Below the pieces are notes generated by a model that was given only the letters and a program-made list of their open reading frames with translations, made no database searches and was not told the DNA's origin. Positions 22,434 to 36,707 of a stretch of 64,000 bases of DNA are shown in pieces. Source of the DNA: Albugo candida (Eukaryota; Oomycota; Peronosporomycetes; Albuginales; Albuginaceae); assembly GCA_905220665.1 (NCBI GenBank), contig CAJNAR010000146.1, forward strand, positions 124,001 through 188,000. Reading direction: 5' to 3'. The translations under genes were made by a program, and so were the position numbers. Position 1 is the first letter of the stretch. Every line of letters begins with the position of its first letter.

Positions 22434-22927
22434 CCGTGTTATATACACAGGCTACTATACTGCACTATCATTCGACGCATACATCAGACTCAGATCTGAG
22501 GTGTGAGGTAGAGATTAACGGTCAGATATCGAGAATATTAACATTAATATTCATAAATCATATTATGACACATGCTAAGCCATGCAAAAAATAAAGTGTT
22601 GAGATGTGTACCCTATAGCGCGAAAATTATGTAACGGTATACACCGTCTTTGATTGGCCATCTATTTCTGATACATTATTCACATTGGCTACATATCATC
22701 GGTACGAAATTTGGCGGAAAACCGACAGTTTTCGCACACAAAGCGATCGATAAAACAAGTGCACGGCTCTCGAGTGTGAAGGCGATTTCATACAGTCGAT
22801 TTTGTAAACCTATCTATACAACAGGTCGAACAGCATTCTCTACTAAGCTCAACAGATTCGTTTGCCGTATCGAACACAATCGAACTGAGCTTTTTAGCAC
22901 ACTTCATTTAGCACTCTATTCAAGGAA
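22434..22927. other. Divergent intergenic region
   Basis: 494 bases between the MRH-lectin start (minus) and the flippase start (plus). There is an A/T-rich, partly self-complementary patch at about 22536-22566 (ATTAACATTAATATTC and flanks). No gene is seen. It presumably contains both promoters. Confidence 0.35.
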
Positions 22928-25900
22928 ATGATCGATTTGAATTTACAGTCTTCTCCGACATGCGAAGCCGGCAGTTCCACTACGCCATATCATTTGGAAA
23001 CGGAGTCTGCGGGAGATTCTGGTGAGAAAAAAGACAAAACGTTCAATGCGAAAGAAAGGCGGCATGAGGATTTGAGTAATGTGGAAGTGGCAAAGGAGAG
23101 AAATGATCCATGCAACATAATTTCTCTTCGTTATCGAGCGGATAGTATGACTGATTCCGCCTTATCGGAAACGGATGTGAAGAATACCGAAGATAAAGTG
23201 TGGGGTTTCTTTGAGAAAGTATTTTGTTTTTTGAAAGGATTGACCATTTATCAGACGAGAAGAAGGCTCAAGCTCATCATCGTGTGGCAAGCCGGTATTT
23301 GTACTTTTCGAATTATTCCCATTCTACTTGGAGTCTCCTACCGATCGACCGTCCCCGTTGTCATTTTGGTAAGCTTTTTTTCTGAATGTGCTGAGGTGTA
23401 AATGGACTCATCTTCTTCGTTAACGCTAGTATATCACGTTGATTTTCGGATGGCATGGAACCAAGTTTCTCGTTCCGCGTTTCTTACTGCTTTACAAAAT
23501 TGGCATGCAAGTCAGTTTACTTATCGATGCGATTTGGTATCTGAAGGGATATAACGGGAAATTGACCAGTGTCAGTGAGGGCACTGCTTTGTTGATGCAG
23601 AGTTTGTTCTCTGTGATTCTCTCGTTTCTTAATATTGGTGGATTACTTTATGGCTGGAAACTTCGTCGTCTTGTCAAAATAGCTGAATCATCGCGTGAGT
23701 TTGATCGTGCTGCGTTAGCTACTATGGTACCTCCAGTGGATGCACAGCTACATTCGTCTGTGGATGGAGCGTTTAGTCGATTGACAAAAAGCGCCGATCA
23801 AGAAGACGACGAAGCAGACCACAAAGCATCCCGTCGAGTTATCACTGTAGGAAGTCGGCAAAGCAGTCGTTGTGAAGAACAATCTACTCTCTCACGCTCA
23901 CTGAAAAGCACAGAAGATGACTCCACATGGCAACAAACTTTAGAAAATCGTAGCATGGACACGAGTAAACAACAAACCCAAGCTTCCTTCCCGTCCAATT
24001 TGGTCGAAAGCAGTAAATACACTCTGCTCAACTTTCCATTCGTATTTCTCAAAATGCAATTCAGCCGATTAGCCAACATTTACACAACAATGGTCGTAAT
24101 GCTGTGCTTCTTCAGCTTCTCTCCAGTTAGTCCGATCTCAAGTCTGACACCTCTACTGATTGTATTTGCGACGTCAGCCATTAAGGATTTCACGGAAGAT
24201 TTGAGGCGTAAAAAGTCGGATGAAAAAGTCAATTCAAGACCAGCTCATTTGGTGCGATATGATCCTGATTCGGTTCAAGGCTCGGCTCTTTCGCAGATCG
24301 AAGCTACTTGGAAAGATATTCGAGTAGGCGATATCGTACTTTTACGAGATGGAGAGGAAGTCCCGGCAGACTGTATTCTACTCGCTACAAGTCGACAAGA
24401 CGGGCGATGTTATGTGGAAACTGCGAATTTGGATGGTGAAACGAATCTCAAGATACGAAGTGTTGTGCCTCTCACGAAGCATTTTCTCACAGCAGAAGAC
24501 ATTTTACAACAGCATCAACTATACGTCGAATGCGATGAGCCAAATAAGGATCTTTTCAGCTTTGACGGTATTCTCAAGCTTCACAATCGTCGGGAAAATG
24601 CGTCGAATGTATACTGCTGTCGTAAATCTGACGGTAGTCAACAAAGAAACAGCGACAGCTTTTCAAACGCATTCAATACTGCAGTGTGTGATGACGAGAA
24701 AATGGCGAGTTTGAACATTGAGAATCTCATTCTCCGTGGAAGTGAGAGTCGAAATGCTACATGGACAATGGGTCTCGTTATTTACACGGGCAAAGATACC
24801 AAGATCATGCTGAATTCTTCGGGTGTGCCTTTGAAACGAAGCTCTGTGGAAAAGAGTCTGGATACAATGTTTGTGCTTGTACTGCTGTTGTTATTTGGCA
24901 TATCGATTGCGTGCACATTGGGCAACAATGACTGGGATTTAGACCCTGGAACTACCGCTTCTTTATGGTATCTTGGCTTGGGCGAGGCCAATAGCTACAT
25001 TTTTCTCAGCTATGTGATCCTATTCAACAACTTGATCCCATTGTCCATGTACGTGACCATGGAAGGTGTTCGTTTTGTGCATGCGCGCTTTATCGAAAAC
25101 GACTTGGAAATGTATGACGCAGCTACCGACACGCCCGCTCAAGTGCGCAATAGCAATATCAACGAGGATTTAGGCCAGATTCAGTATATATTCTCGGACA
25201 AAACAGGCACATTGACGCGTAATGAGATGGTTTTCGCAAAGTGTACGATTGCTGGTCTGCGGTATAATGACGTCGATGCAAGTGTCCATGGACAGACTGA
25301 GTTTGGAAGCTGTGCAGGCACACGATTCACAGATCAAAGACTACTGGCTCGACTGAATGCGAATCACTCGACGAAAGAATACATTCACGAGTTTTTGTTA
25401 CTTCTTACAATCTGCAACACAGTGATCCCCGAAGTAAGCGGAACCAATTGTCCGGATAGCAATGAATCGACCGATCAAAATTGTCACGTGACCGATAACG
25501 TAAAGTCATCCCCGCATGCGTCCCATGTACTACGATACAATGCGGCATCACCCGATGAATTGGCGCTTGTACTCGCAGCGAAAGAGCTCGACTACGTTTT
25601 GGCTGGACGGGATGGAAGTTTTTGTCACACCTGCATACAAGGTCAATCGATGATGTTTGAGATTCTCCACGTGCTGGAATTCAACAGTGATCGTAAACGA
25701 ATGTCTGTGATTGCTCGACATCCCGATGGGCGGATTGTTTTGTACTGCAAAGGCGCTGATGATGTTCTATTCGATCTTCTCTCCAAGTCACAACCTCAAG
25801 GTGTTGCTCATGTAACTCGTGGGCATTTACAAGAATACGCTTCGGAAGGATTACGAACACTTACAGCAGCGATGCGTGTCTTACCACAAGAGGAATACGA

Positions 25901-27967
25901 TCGATGGAGAGTTCTCTATCGAGAAGCGGAGATGTCAATGTACGGTCGAGCAGGAAAAATTTCTAAAGTATCGGCAATGATCGAAGTGGATTTGACACTT
26001 TTGGGTGCCACAGCCATCGAAGATCGACTCCAAGAAGGCGCAGAAGAATGTATTACTTCATTGAGGAAGGCGGGGATCAAGTTTTGGGTGCTTACCGGCG
26101 ATAAAAAGGAGACAGCTATCAGTATCGGAATGTCATCTCAAGTGATCGACGACGATATGGACGTGATTGTGCTGGGCCAACGCGATAAAGTATCTCTACG
26201 ATCACGATTAGAAGAGCTATATGTAGAGCTTGTCGATGATAAGTGGGGATCGGACGAGAATGCTTCCGTGACTATGGTGCTTGTGGAAGCCGCCAAGAAG
26301 GCAGGACAAATGCTTTATGAGGTACTACATCAAGCAATTGTTGGTCGTGATCAACAGACAGAGCAACGTCGTCGTCGTCGTCGTGTGCGAAATCGCGAAG
26401 ACATACAGAATGAAAATGAGTTTAACGTACAAGCGAGTCAAAGCGGTCATCACAGTGCGTTAGGCGATAAAACAGAAGGGAGAAATGAATTGTTTGACGA
26501 AGTCTATTCTGTGGGGATGGATCACGGTCTTGGCGATCAAGTGTTCGAGCCACAAGCACAAGCTGGCAAGACCGAAGAGTTTCACGATGAAGATGTCGGG
26601 TACGCTATGGTGATCGACGGACAAACATTATCGCTTGTATTGGACAATGATATCAAGTATCTGTTCCTGGCAGTGGCCACTCAATGCAAATCGGTCATTT
26701 GCTGCCGATGTTCTCCTTCACAAAAGGCAGCTGTTGTGAAGCTTGTGACGGAACCAACTTTGATGTTTTCTCCCGGAAATATAAGTTTAGCGATTGGTGA
26801 TGGCGCTAATGACGTTCCAATGATACAAGCGGCAAATGTTGGTGTCGGGATATCTGGAAAAGAAGGACGTCAAGCTGTGTTATCGAGTGATTACTCCTTT
26901 GCGCAATTTCGATTTCTCAAACGCTTGCTTCTGGTCCATGGAAACTACAGCTACAAACGCATCTCCAAACTCATTTTGTTTTCGTTCATGAAGGTATGTA
27001 GGCAGCCTCGAGCTCTGATAGGATTTCTCACTTGTTTTGATCGTAGAACGTTGCATTATCGCTGTCGAATTTCTTTCTTGCGACGTATTCCATGTACAGC
27101 GGTGTACTGATGTATTTTGGCATCTTCTTCACGCTATATAATGCGCTTTTCACAACGATTCCAATTGTGGTTATTGCAATGTACAATCAGGATGTGTCTC
27201 CGGCTGTTTTGATGCAATATCCGAGTTTGTATGTGAATGGACTTCGGAATCGTTCGTTCAATTGGATCACATTTTTCGGATGGTGCGGCTTGGGCATGTG
27301 GCACGCCTATGCGATCTATGCGATCACGTTCTTCACAAATGGATTTGTGGTGTATTATTTCGCCAATGACGAACATGGGCCAACGGATTTCGGGGAAGAA
27401 GATGTGGGTTTATGGGCGTGTGGAGTAGCGGCGTACACGTACTTGATCACGGCATCGACTGCTCAGGTCGCTCTTATGACCAGCAATTGGACGCGAACAA
27501 ATGTTATCGCTACGGTTGGAACGCTTTTATTTTACTATCTTTTCGCTGCATTTTTCTGTAACGTGTACGGATGGACGGGTGGCGATATCTACGAGATTGG
27601 AACGGCTTATTCGACGCTGAATAAGCTTGTGAAAACCGCATGGTTTTGGTTCGGCCTCGTGCTGGTTGCCATTGTCGCAGTGCTGCCGAATTATATCGCG
27701 AAAACAGGTCGTGTTTTATTTTATCCAGAACCTGCGGATCTTATGCGAGAATGGAATCGATTGAAGCGGAAAAGAGATGCAACGGAATGGAAACCTGCTC
27801 AAGAAGTAGAATCACCACGACTTGTTCGAAATGCCACAGGCTTTGCATTTTCGAATTGTCCCCAAGAAAGCGAAATGGTATTTACACAGAGAAATGGATT
27901 CTCTGATACATACAGCGATTCCCCCACAAAAGAGACTTTATTACTGTCAAGATCCGATGCCCAATAG
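22928..27967 (+). CDS. P4-type ATPase (aminophospholipid flippase) with N-terminal membrane extension
   Basis: Three exons, 22928-23368, 23430-26993 and 27047-27967, all phase 0, total 1641 residues. P4 hallmarks: LLNFPFVFLKMQFSRLANIY at the usual start of the pump (about residue 345), the actuator motif DGETN, IPLSMYVTME in M4, the phosphorylated Asp about 737 in DKTGTLTRNEM, the N-domain KGADDVLFD, and the hinge GDGANDVPMIQAANVGVGI. The C-terminal membrane part follows in exon 3. It moves phospholipid from the outer to the cytosolic leaflet. Unusually, about 340 residues precede the pump. They contain a charged tail and four hydrophobic segments at roughly 115-137, 141-157, 170-187 and 200-222. 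A long polar insert with a CGT-repeat arginine run lies near 26364. Confidence 0.93.
26366..26384 (+). repeat. CGT microsatellite inside the flippase gene
   Basis: Six consecutive CGT-type triplets encode an arginine run in the disordered loop between the P and hinge regions of the P4-ATPase. It is in frame, so length changes would be tolerated. Confidence 0.7.
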
Positions 27968-28084
27968 CCCACAGACCATACATCATACCCGACTGCCGAC
28001 TTGGATTCGACCAAGAGCTGCGCCTATTTAGGATCCGATGGAATGCTCCATTACAAGTATACAATGCACCTTTTCATCGTTTGC

Positions 28085-31000
28085 TCATAGAATTCTGTCG
28101 AGGTCAATATCGTCGGAAAAAGCCGAGTCGATGGCGAGGTCGTGAATGTACTCTTTGTTGTCAATGATCGCTGCGATGAGAACGAAATTGTCACAATTCA
28201 CAATGCGTTTGAAAACAACGTACAATACGAATGCCACCCAACAATCCAATTCTCCTCGCGATATTGCTCAGCGCCCGACATTGTTTTTCGTCGTTTTTGT
28301 AACTCGCCTTTACTGTGGAGTCGTGGCGAAGCGATTCGTTTATCGAGCGCTTGTTGGAATTTCTGTTGTAGTTCTCGTCGTAATCGCTTTGATTGAAGCT
28401 TTTCTCGCAAGATGATTGTTGGAATTGCTACGAATGGGAACTCAATCACAAATTCCGAGCGAGGAAAAAGGTACCGTCAAAGTAATTGGGAAGGCCTTTG
28501 ACAGCTTTTGTCTTTGCGAGACGCGTCTTAAGCATTGGACACAAATTCTGAAACATGGCTGGAACGTACTCGAAAAGTATCCGCATGATGATAAGCACAC
28601 AGGCGCTGGCAAAGAATCCAAAGAGCACCACCACTTGCTTTCGAGTCACTCGACGAAATATGTTTTGTTTCTCAGCCGGCTGAAAGGATGGAATTCCTTC
28701 TCCAATGAATTCGGTCTTTGGTGTACTCAGCTCGACGTGAATGTCATCTTGCTACGAAAGAACGACGTGAAGCGGCGAAAATGGAACTCGAGCGATTGGA
28801 TACCGTTTGGAAAATCAGACTGTTGGAAAACATCCACAAAGCTACGCAACAATGCAATACAACCGCATACGGAAGCAATGATCCAGTCATTCGAGCAATT
28901 TTCGCGTCGTATAATGGAGGTGATCGTGTAATTCGCAAAAATGCTATAGCAATCGATTCAGAAAAATCACATCGCTTGACAATTGCAAACGTACTGAATT
29001 TATCGGCCCAATATGTGATGAAAATGCCACAGAATCCAATCACATGAAGCAGTGGCATCCCGGCAGAAAGAAGATACGTGATGAAAATTGTGGTCAAAAT
29101 CTGTGCGTATCGTTGTGCAAGATCGAATTTTGGACCACGATACAACGTGTCTAGATCTCGTTGTGTGTCTTGCTTGGTTCTCGAATAATCAAAAGTACAC
29201 CCACGATCCCAAAAGCGCTTGATTTCCAGACGAAGATACGTCACAAAAGTATTCAGATGTGGGGACAGAATATTGATGATCATGGTCAGCATGAGAGACA
29301 CACCAACGTCCTGGTACCACTCGGCTGAAAAATCTCCGTATTTGCCGCTGAGAAATTGGAAGGAAGATACGTTGATGGAAGCCATGTGTTTTGTTGGATA
29401 AAACGATTGTATATTTGCGTTGATGATAATTACAAGCAAAGCCGTGTTGCAGAGTTGTGCGAGGAAAATCTTGATCACCTGAGAAATTATATGCGCAGAT
29501 TCGGTGTGATACTTTTCCATTTTCACGAGAAATTGCAGGATTTTCGTCAGTAAGAGATTCACAATCACAACCATCAGAACGGAAGCTACCGAAAGTGATT
29601 GTGCTGTGAGAAAAGACTTGGCCCATGCTTTGCAATATTTATGCGCAGCTCCCGTGAGAGGATTGATGTCGAATTCTTCATTCATCATTTCCTGGAAAGA
29701 TAGTTTGTGTAATAGAGCCTCACAATAACACCCCACAAGCGCTTTGTACACAGAAGCTTCAGTCTGTTTATTGTATTCATCCAACACGACGTCATCTTTC
29801 GTGATATTCGCGGGGCAAAAAGTTGTGCGTCCAAATTCCTGGTCGAGTTGACCCTTTTCATGCTTTGCGTGAAGTATGATAAAAAAGCTCACAAGCAGAA
29901 AAGATAGCGCGCACAGATTCACAACCCAACGTCTAAAAAAGCGCTCCAAGCCAGAGTAATGCAGATTTTCCCATTTGATGTCGCTCGGATCCGGTGCTGG
30001 AGAAAATCGTAATCGTTTGCCATGTAATCTTCTCTCCTTTGGTTGAAAGAATCGATGTAAAGCTCCTAGATCCGGGTACACTTGCAAGCACCGTTGGAAG
30101 CCTTCTTCCTCTTCAAACGTTATGAACGCCGTCACTGCTTGTGCTCGAGTACCTTCCCCATGCCGCTTACGCCACTTCTCGAGCTTGACATTATGCTTCT
30201 CCAACGCCAAATCCAACTTTCTTGACTTTTTGATGTGCGATTGTATGCTGCTGCTATACTTTTTATGGTCCAATTTGCCTTCGAGCTGTTTGATCTTTTC
30301 CAACCGCTGAAGTTCGACTTCCAATTTACGCACAATCACACCACGATCACGAACAAGTTTGAGCTGCCCAGAAGTCGATTTACCGAATTGAATGTCGGCA
30401 ATGCGAATACAATCGAATTCACGCGTACAAGGCTCTGCGAGTGTGAGGATCTTCTCCAAATGAGTTCGAAGCTTTTGCAAATTAAGGGTTTACACACGTA
30501 TTCGAACAGAATTGGAAGCAAATACCTCGTTTCGAAGCTGATCGAGATCGTTGTGTTTGGGCAAATGCATCAGCTGAACGGTGTAGTCGGCTGCGACGAT
30601 CTGATTTCGCGAGATGCGATCGATTGCAGCAGCTTCCTTCCTCTTCATCCACAAAACTATTGCGAGAAAGACAAAAGAGCAGACAATGTCACATCCAACC
30701 GCAAAGCCCAAGAGTTGGTTTCTCTACAGCAGCACAGTGAGCTCTGGCTTGTGAAAAATACATTTGACATACGCTGATAGTATCCCAGCCAGCAATTGTG
30801 AAGCTCCATTCATTGAACAAGCTGACCGATGTGGTGAAGCATTGCGCATATACAAGTAAACCACGAGTAAATGGATCGGGACACTGTGTGTAATCGCTAA
30901 AGTCGTTGATTCCGGCAGTGCAAATTGTACCGAATTCCTCTGAAGTTGTGTTTCTCGGACAAAACGTTTGCATTTGCAACTTGTTCCATGTGTACGTTGT

Positions 31001-32062
31001 ATTCTCATCGATGACGAAGGAGCATCTACTCTTCCCAAAGCACAGACCTTCTGCGATGGATTGTACGCTCTTACTTGCACAACCGGCCACAGTTTTGATG
31101 GTCAGAGCACTAAAATCGGGAGAATCAAATTCAGGATCCCAAGCATCTGCACAACAAGATACTTTTGAGACGGGATGCACTCCAAGAAAGCAGCCGTAAT
31201 CGCTTCTTGAACATTTCTTCTTGCATCTATTGCGCGCAAAGCATTCCTCTTTGATCTCAGCACGACATTTGCCGGTTTTCGACATCACCTTGTTCCTTTC
31301 TGGACATGTACATGATCCTTGAGCTGCTTGTACCGAATAAACAGCTTTGATGAACCCGATTTCTCCAGCTGCGCACGATAATGAGATCGTTTCGCCATGT
31401 GCGCCTTGATCGCACGTGCTACTTGACTCTTTCAAATGTCCGATCGAAGTCATTCCCATCACAGACGGAACGTTTTGCTTGTACAACACTTTGAATTCCT
31501 CCCACGGTGACTCAATACCAAACACGTAAATTAAGAGTACGGGCATTGTGATAAGAACAAGGAGGAAGAATAACCACGACATGACCTTGAGAAATTTAAA
31601 ATATAAAGTAAGTCCGATTCCATAATGGCTCAATACAAGCGAGTCTGTCGGGAGATCATGGAATGCATGTGCTCCAAAATCAGTGCTCATCGGATGTTTT
31701 TCCGGTCTTGGATTTCCCACAGCATCCATATGAATCGATGAATATCGCATAGGATGAGTGAGGCCTCGATCGCGAAGAACTTTGGCGTACGAGAGGTATT
31801 TATACGTGCTGGTCCCACAATCAGCTGGGTAGCCTGCCAATTGTGCATTTTCGCGAGATATTGCAAAAGAATTTCGATCGTTTTGTTCGCTTCGTATATT
31901 AACCGTACAGCCTTCAGCACTTATTTCGATCACGTTGTCACAGCCAGTATTGTCTTTCTGTGGGGCTTGTTCCTTTTCAACTTCCTGAGTGGCCTCAGTG
32001 AGAGGAGAATCGACCGGCAATGCTGAAGAGCGGGTCGTGGAGACTGTAGAAGTTTCAATCAT
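28085..32062 (-). CDS. TMEM63/OSCA (CSC1-like) channel with lectin-like ectodomain
   Basis: Six exons: 32062-30773, 30723-30526, 30471-28804, 28751-28475, 28427-28224 and 28170-28085, with phases matching throughout, total 1240 residues. An in-frame ATG at 32128 is an alternative start. Order: a polar cytosolic N-terminus, a membrane helix (WLFFLLVLITMPVLLIYVF), and a Cys-rich ectodomain of about 200 residues. Next comes a second helix (AVGCDIVCSFVFLAIVLWM), then the cytosolic RRM-like domain (DYTVQLMHLPKHNDL ... AFITFEEEEGFQRC) with a coiled-coil hairpin. The conserved pore block follows (KIFLAQLCNTALLVIIINAN, DTLYRGPKFDLAQRYA). This is the osmo-/mechanosensitive cation-channel fold. The ectodomain (SLSCAAGEIGFIKAVYS ... 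CFGKSRCSF) resembles a SUEL/galactose-binding lectin split by an extra Cys-rich insert. Confidence 0.85.
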
Positions 32063-32181
32063 CGCAAGTCTGGACAGCTGGATGCGCGAGGTAAAAAAAA
32101 CTATAAATAAAATATGGCATAACGTCATGCGATCGTGTATTGTATTGTTTCGATGTCTACCAAATTGGTGCGAGGTGTGAA

Positions 32182-33998
<1,817 letters not shown>

Positions 33999-36707
33999 AT
34001 GAAGGAAAATCATCGAGTTGAAGTGGTCTCTCGAGCTAATCGATCCCGAAATGATTCCAAACAGCTCTGGAATACGTATCAGGAAACTACGAGCTCGATG
34101 GCCAGAGCACAGCTTGAGGATCAATCAATCTCAAGGACTGTACTTCATGGCAAGAGTCGAAAAGGACAAAAGAAAGACACAGCCAAGCCGAAGTATGGGC
34201 CAAATTCTTCCGATGTGACGCACAATCGAAAGTTGAATAGTACAAAAACCATCCAAGGAGACACAAGGCATACTTCAGAAAAGATAATCAATTGCTTCAA
34301 TGATCGAGACTCATTTGCATCCGACCGAGACTCTCAATGCTACATTGACGATAGACTGAGAATGCATCATGCAGCTTTGACAAGATCAAAAATGGCAACA
34401 GAGTCGAGTGTATCATCAAGAGCAAAAATAAGGCCAAATAAAAACAGGGAAGCACGAGAATATCACAATTCTACCGAAACAGAGTATTGGTACCGCTCTT
34501 CAAATCCTCACAATTTACCGCATACTCCAATGCTTTTGTCGGAGAAAGAGCGCAAGTCCGACTCGGTCTCTACCCGCATGCTTTCTGATAAGAAGAAAAA
34601 TATGTTTTTACAATTCAATCGATCATCAGAACACGCGCATATGGCAGACCAGTATCAACGAAACTCGATCGGGCTGGAATCTGATGCTTCTTCTTCATCC
34701 AGTATTCAAATCGATGGATTCTATCGTGATTTTCATCCAAGCATGCGAAAAGAGCATCATGACGTCGTCAGAAAGTCGAGAGAGGATATCAATGATCTAA
34801 TTGAGCAAGTAGTGATTCCTCGCTGGATTGTGCGTAGTGCTAATCAGACAGCTGAAAAAGAAAAGTCTTCATACATGAACGTATCTCAGATTGAAAAGGA
34901 GGACGACGAAGAGGTCAGCGACACCTCTTTGAATCCTCCTGTGGATCTTGCTCTCCGGACGACAAATCGAGCAGGTCTTTTCCGAAAGCCGCTGCGTAAA
35001 TGGGCCATTATAGCATCAAAACACCAATCCAAGCAATTCACGATATTCCAACTTGTTGTGTACTACCACAGTAAACGAGTATTCACTCTAGAGAAGCGAT
35101 TCAGCCAATTTCGAGTGCTTCACAAGCTTATGTGTCGAGAAAATCCTGCCATATTGCAGCTCAAATTCCCTCATCGTCACTTCTTCTCTTCTATGTCGCT
35201 ACATGTGATTACTCAACGAAAGGAATGCCTGGAAGTCTATCTCAACTCACTCTTGAGCATAGCCCCACGATCCGGAAATCTGCACCATTTCTTTTCGACC
35301 GATGTCGTCACGGGCTCCTTTATGGATGGCAATGAAGAAAAGAGCAAGTTCTTTCCTGATTGTGAGCAAATGCGAAACGAAAATCCAAACTTACAACATC
35401 ATCAAAGCAAATCTTTTCGCAAGAAACAGGGTGATCAACACAGCAGTCCTGGCTCTAGTTCTTTGGACTTGGATCCTCAATCCCGTTTCAGTCAAAAAAG
35501 TTCTTCGAGGAATACATGTGGCTCGCTAAAAAGCTTTGCCAGCTTCCGTTATGGATCAGAATCCGAAGCTGAACAGCTCGTCACTATCACCGATTTCGAA
35601 ATTCTTCAAGTACTAGGCAAAGGATCGTTTGGGAAGGTCTACATGGTGCGAAAGCATTCAAGTCAAGAAATTTTCGCCATGAAAGTCTTACGAAAAGCTG
35701 AGCTTGTGAAACGGAATCAGGTGCGACATACAATGACCGAACGACAAGTGTTGACATTAATATCTCACCCTTTCATCGTGTCAATGCGGTACGCATTCCA
35801 AACATCAAGCAAACTCATCATGATCTCGGATTATTGTTGTGGGGGTGAAATATTCTTTCATCTCAAGAAATTTCGATCATTCTCGGAAGCAATGGTTCGA
35901 TTCTACGCAGCAGAGTTGATTGCAGCATTATCACATCTGCACGAGCATCATATTTTGTATCGAGACCTCAAGCCTGAAAATATATTATTGGATCAGGATG
36001 GACATATCCAATTGACCGATTTTGGGCTCTCGAAAATGAAGTGTACTGTTTTTCGTGGAGCAAAAACCTTTTGTGGGACTCCAGAGTACTTGGCGCCAGA
36101 AATGCTTCACAGTCGAAAAAATAAGACTCAGTATGGAACTGCAATTGATTGGTGGAGTCTAGGAACTTTGATTTATGAGATGCTTACGGGATGGCCGCCA
36201 TTTTTCGACCAAAATTACGATGTTATGTGCACAAAGATTTTGAAAGCTCCGCTACGATTTCCAGCACAATTTGGGCTCAGTCCTGTTGTACGCAATCTTA
36301 TCGCTGGTCTTTTGCATCGTGATCCAGCTAAACGACTAGGATGTCGAGCTTCTCATGGTGGTGTCCAAGAACTGAAGCAGCATCCTTTCTTCTCAAATAT
36401 CAATTGGAAGTTACTTGAGCTTCGTTCTGTGAAACCACCGTTTAAGCCGCGCATTCGAAGTCCTACAGATACTCAAAATTTCGATAAAATGTTTACGCGA
36501 GAAACATTAGACCAACTCACGCTTCATGTACGTTTTATTGTTCCAATTTGCAACGATTTTACTCATATTTCCGATTTGTTACAGAAAGAAAATCGTATCA
36601 TTCACTCTCCAAGAAATGAATTCAAGGGATTCTCCTATTCTGTACAAAACAATGCGAGATCATCAGCTACAGGGTATGACGGACACGGCTTCAAGGCGCT
36701 CTGCTGA
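33999..36707 (+). CDS. PX-domain AGC protein kinase (SGK-like)
   Basis: Starts at ATG 33999. One intron is likely at 36528-36584 (GTACGT...TTACAG, 57 nt), and its removal keeps frame and gives 883 residues. The N-terminal 330 residues are polar and disordered. A PX domain spans roughly residues 334-440 (KRVFTLEKRFSQFRVLHKL, KFPHRHFF), implying phosphoinositide binding. The kinase domain begins near residue 533: GKGSFGKVY, AMKVL, YRDLKPENILL with catalytic Asp about 656, DFG at 674, and activation-loop KTFCGTPEYLAPE with a PDK1-type threonine. The C-terminal tail contains a hydrophobic motif, EFKGFSY. This is the domain order of SGK3-type kinases. It probably acts on endosomal or plasma-membrane lipid signals. 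Confidence 0.93.
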   Translation: MKENHRVEVVSRANRSRNDSKQLWNTYQETTSSMARAQLEDQSISRTVLHGKSRKGQKKDTAKPKYGPNSSDVTHNRKLNSTKTIQGDTRHTSEKIINCFNDRDSFASDRDSQCYIDDRLRMHHAALTRSKMATESSVSSRAKIRPNKNREAREYHNSTETEYWYRSSNPHNLPHTPMLLSEKERKSDSVSTRMLSDKKKNMFLQFNRSSEHAHMADQYQRNSIGLESDASSSSSIQIDGFYRDFHPSMRKEHHDVVRKSREDINDLIEQVVIPRWIVRSANQTAEKEKSSYMNVSQIEKEDDEEVSDTSLNPPVDLALRTTNRAGLFRKPLRKWAIIASKHQSKQFTIFQLVVYYHSKRVFTLEKRFSQFRVLHKLMCRENPAILQLKFPHRHFFSSMSLHVITQRKECLEVYLNSLLSIAPRSGNLHHFFSTDVVTGSFMDGNEEKSKFFPDCEQMRNENPNLQHHQSKSFRKKQGDQHSSPGSSSLDLDPQSRFSQKSSSRNTCGSLKSFASFRYGSESEAEQLVTITDFEILQVLGKGSFGKVYMVRKHSSQEIFAMKVLRKAELVKRNQVRHTMTERQVLTLISHPFIVSMRYAFQTSSKLIMISDYCCGGEIFFHLKKFRSFSEAMVRFYAAELIAALSHLHEHHILYRDLKPENILLDQDGHIQLTDFGLSKMKCTVFRGAKTFCGTPEYLAPEMLHSRKNKTQYGTAIDWWSLGTLIYEMLTGWPPFFDQNYDVMCTKILKAPLRFPAQFGLSPVVRNLIAGLLHRDPAKRLGCRASHGGVQELKQHPFFSNINWKLLELRSVKPPFKPRIRSPTDTQNFDKMFTRETLDQLTLHVRFIVPICNDFTHISDLLQKENRIIHSPRNEFKGFSYSVQNNARSSATGYDGHGFKALC
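36528..36584 (+). other. Likely 57-nt in-frame intron in the AGC kinase gene
   Basis: It starts GTACGT and ends TTTGTTACAG, with a pyrimidine-rich 3' part. Its length is a multiple of three without a stop, so retention would insert 19 residues between the kinase domain and the hydrophobic motif. Confidence 0.7.

Noticed and set aside
24349..24714. 121-codon plus-strand frame
   Set aside because: It lies inside the actuator domain of the P4-ATPase in another phase and shows no motifs.
26366..26384. CGT repeat as a CRISPR-like or regulatory repeat
   Set aside because: It is a simple in-frame triplet run coding for arginines.
29189..29635. 148-codon minus-strand frame
   Set aside because: Out-of-phase shadow of the TMEM63-like channel exon, which has clear family motifs.
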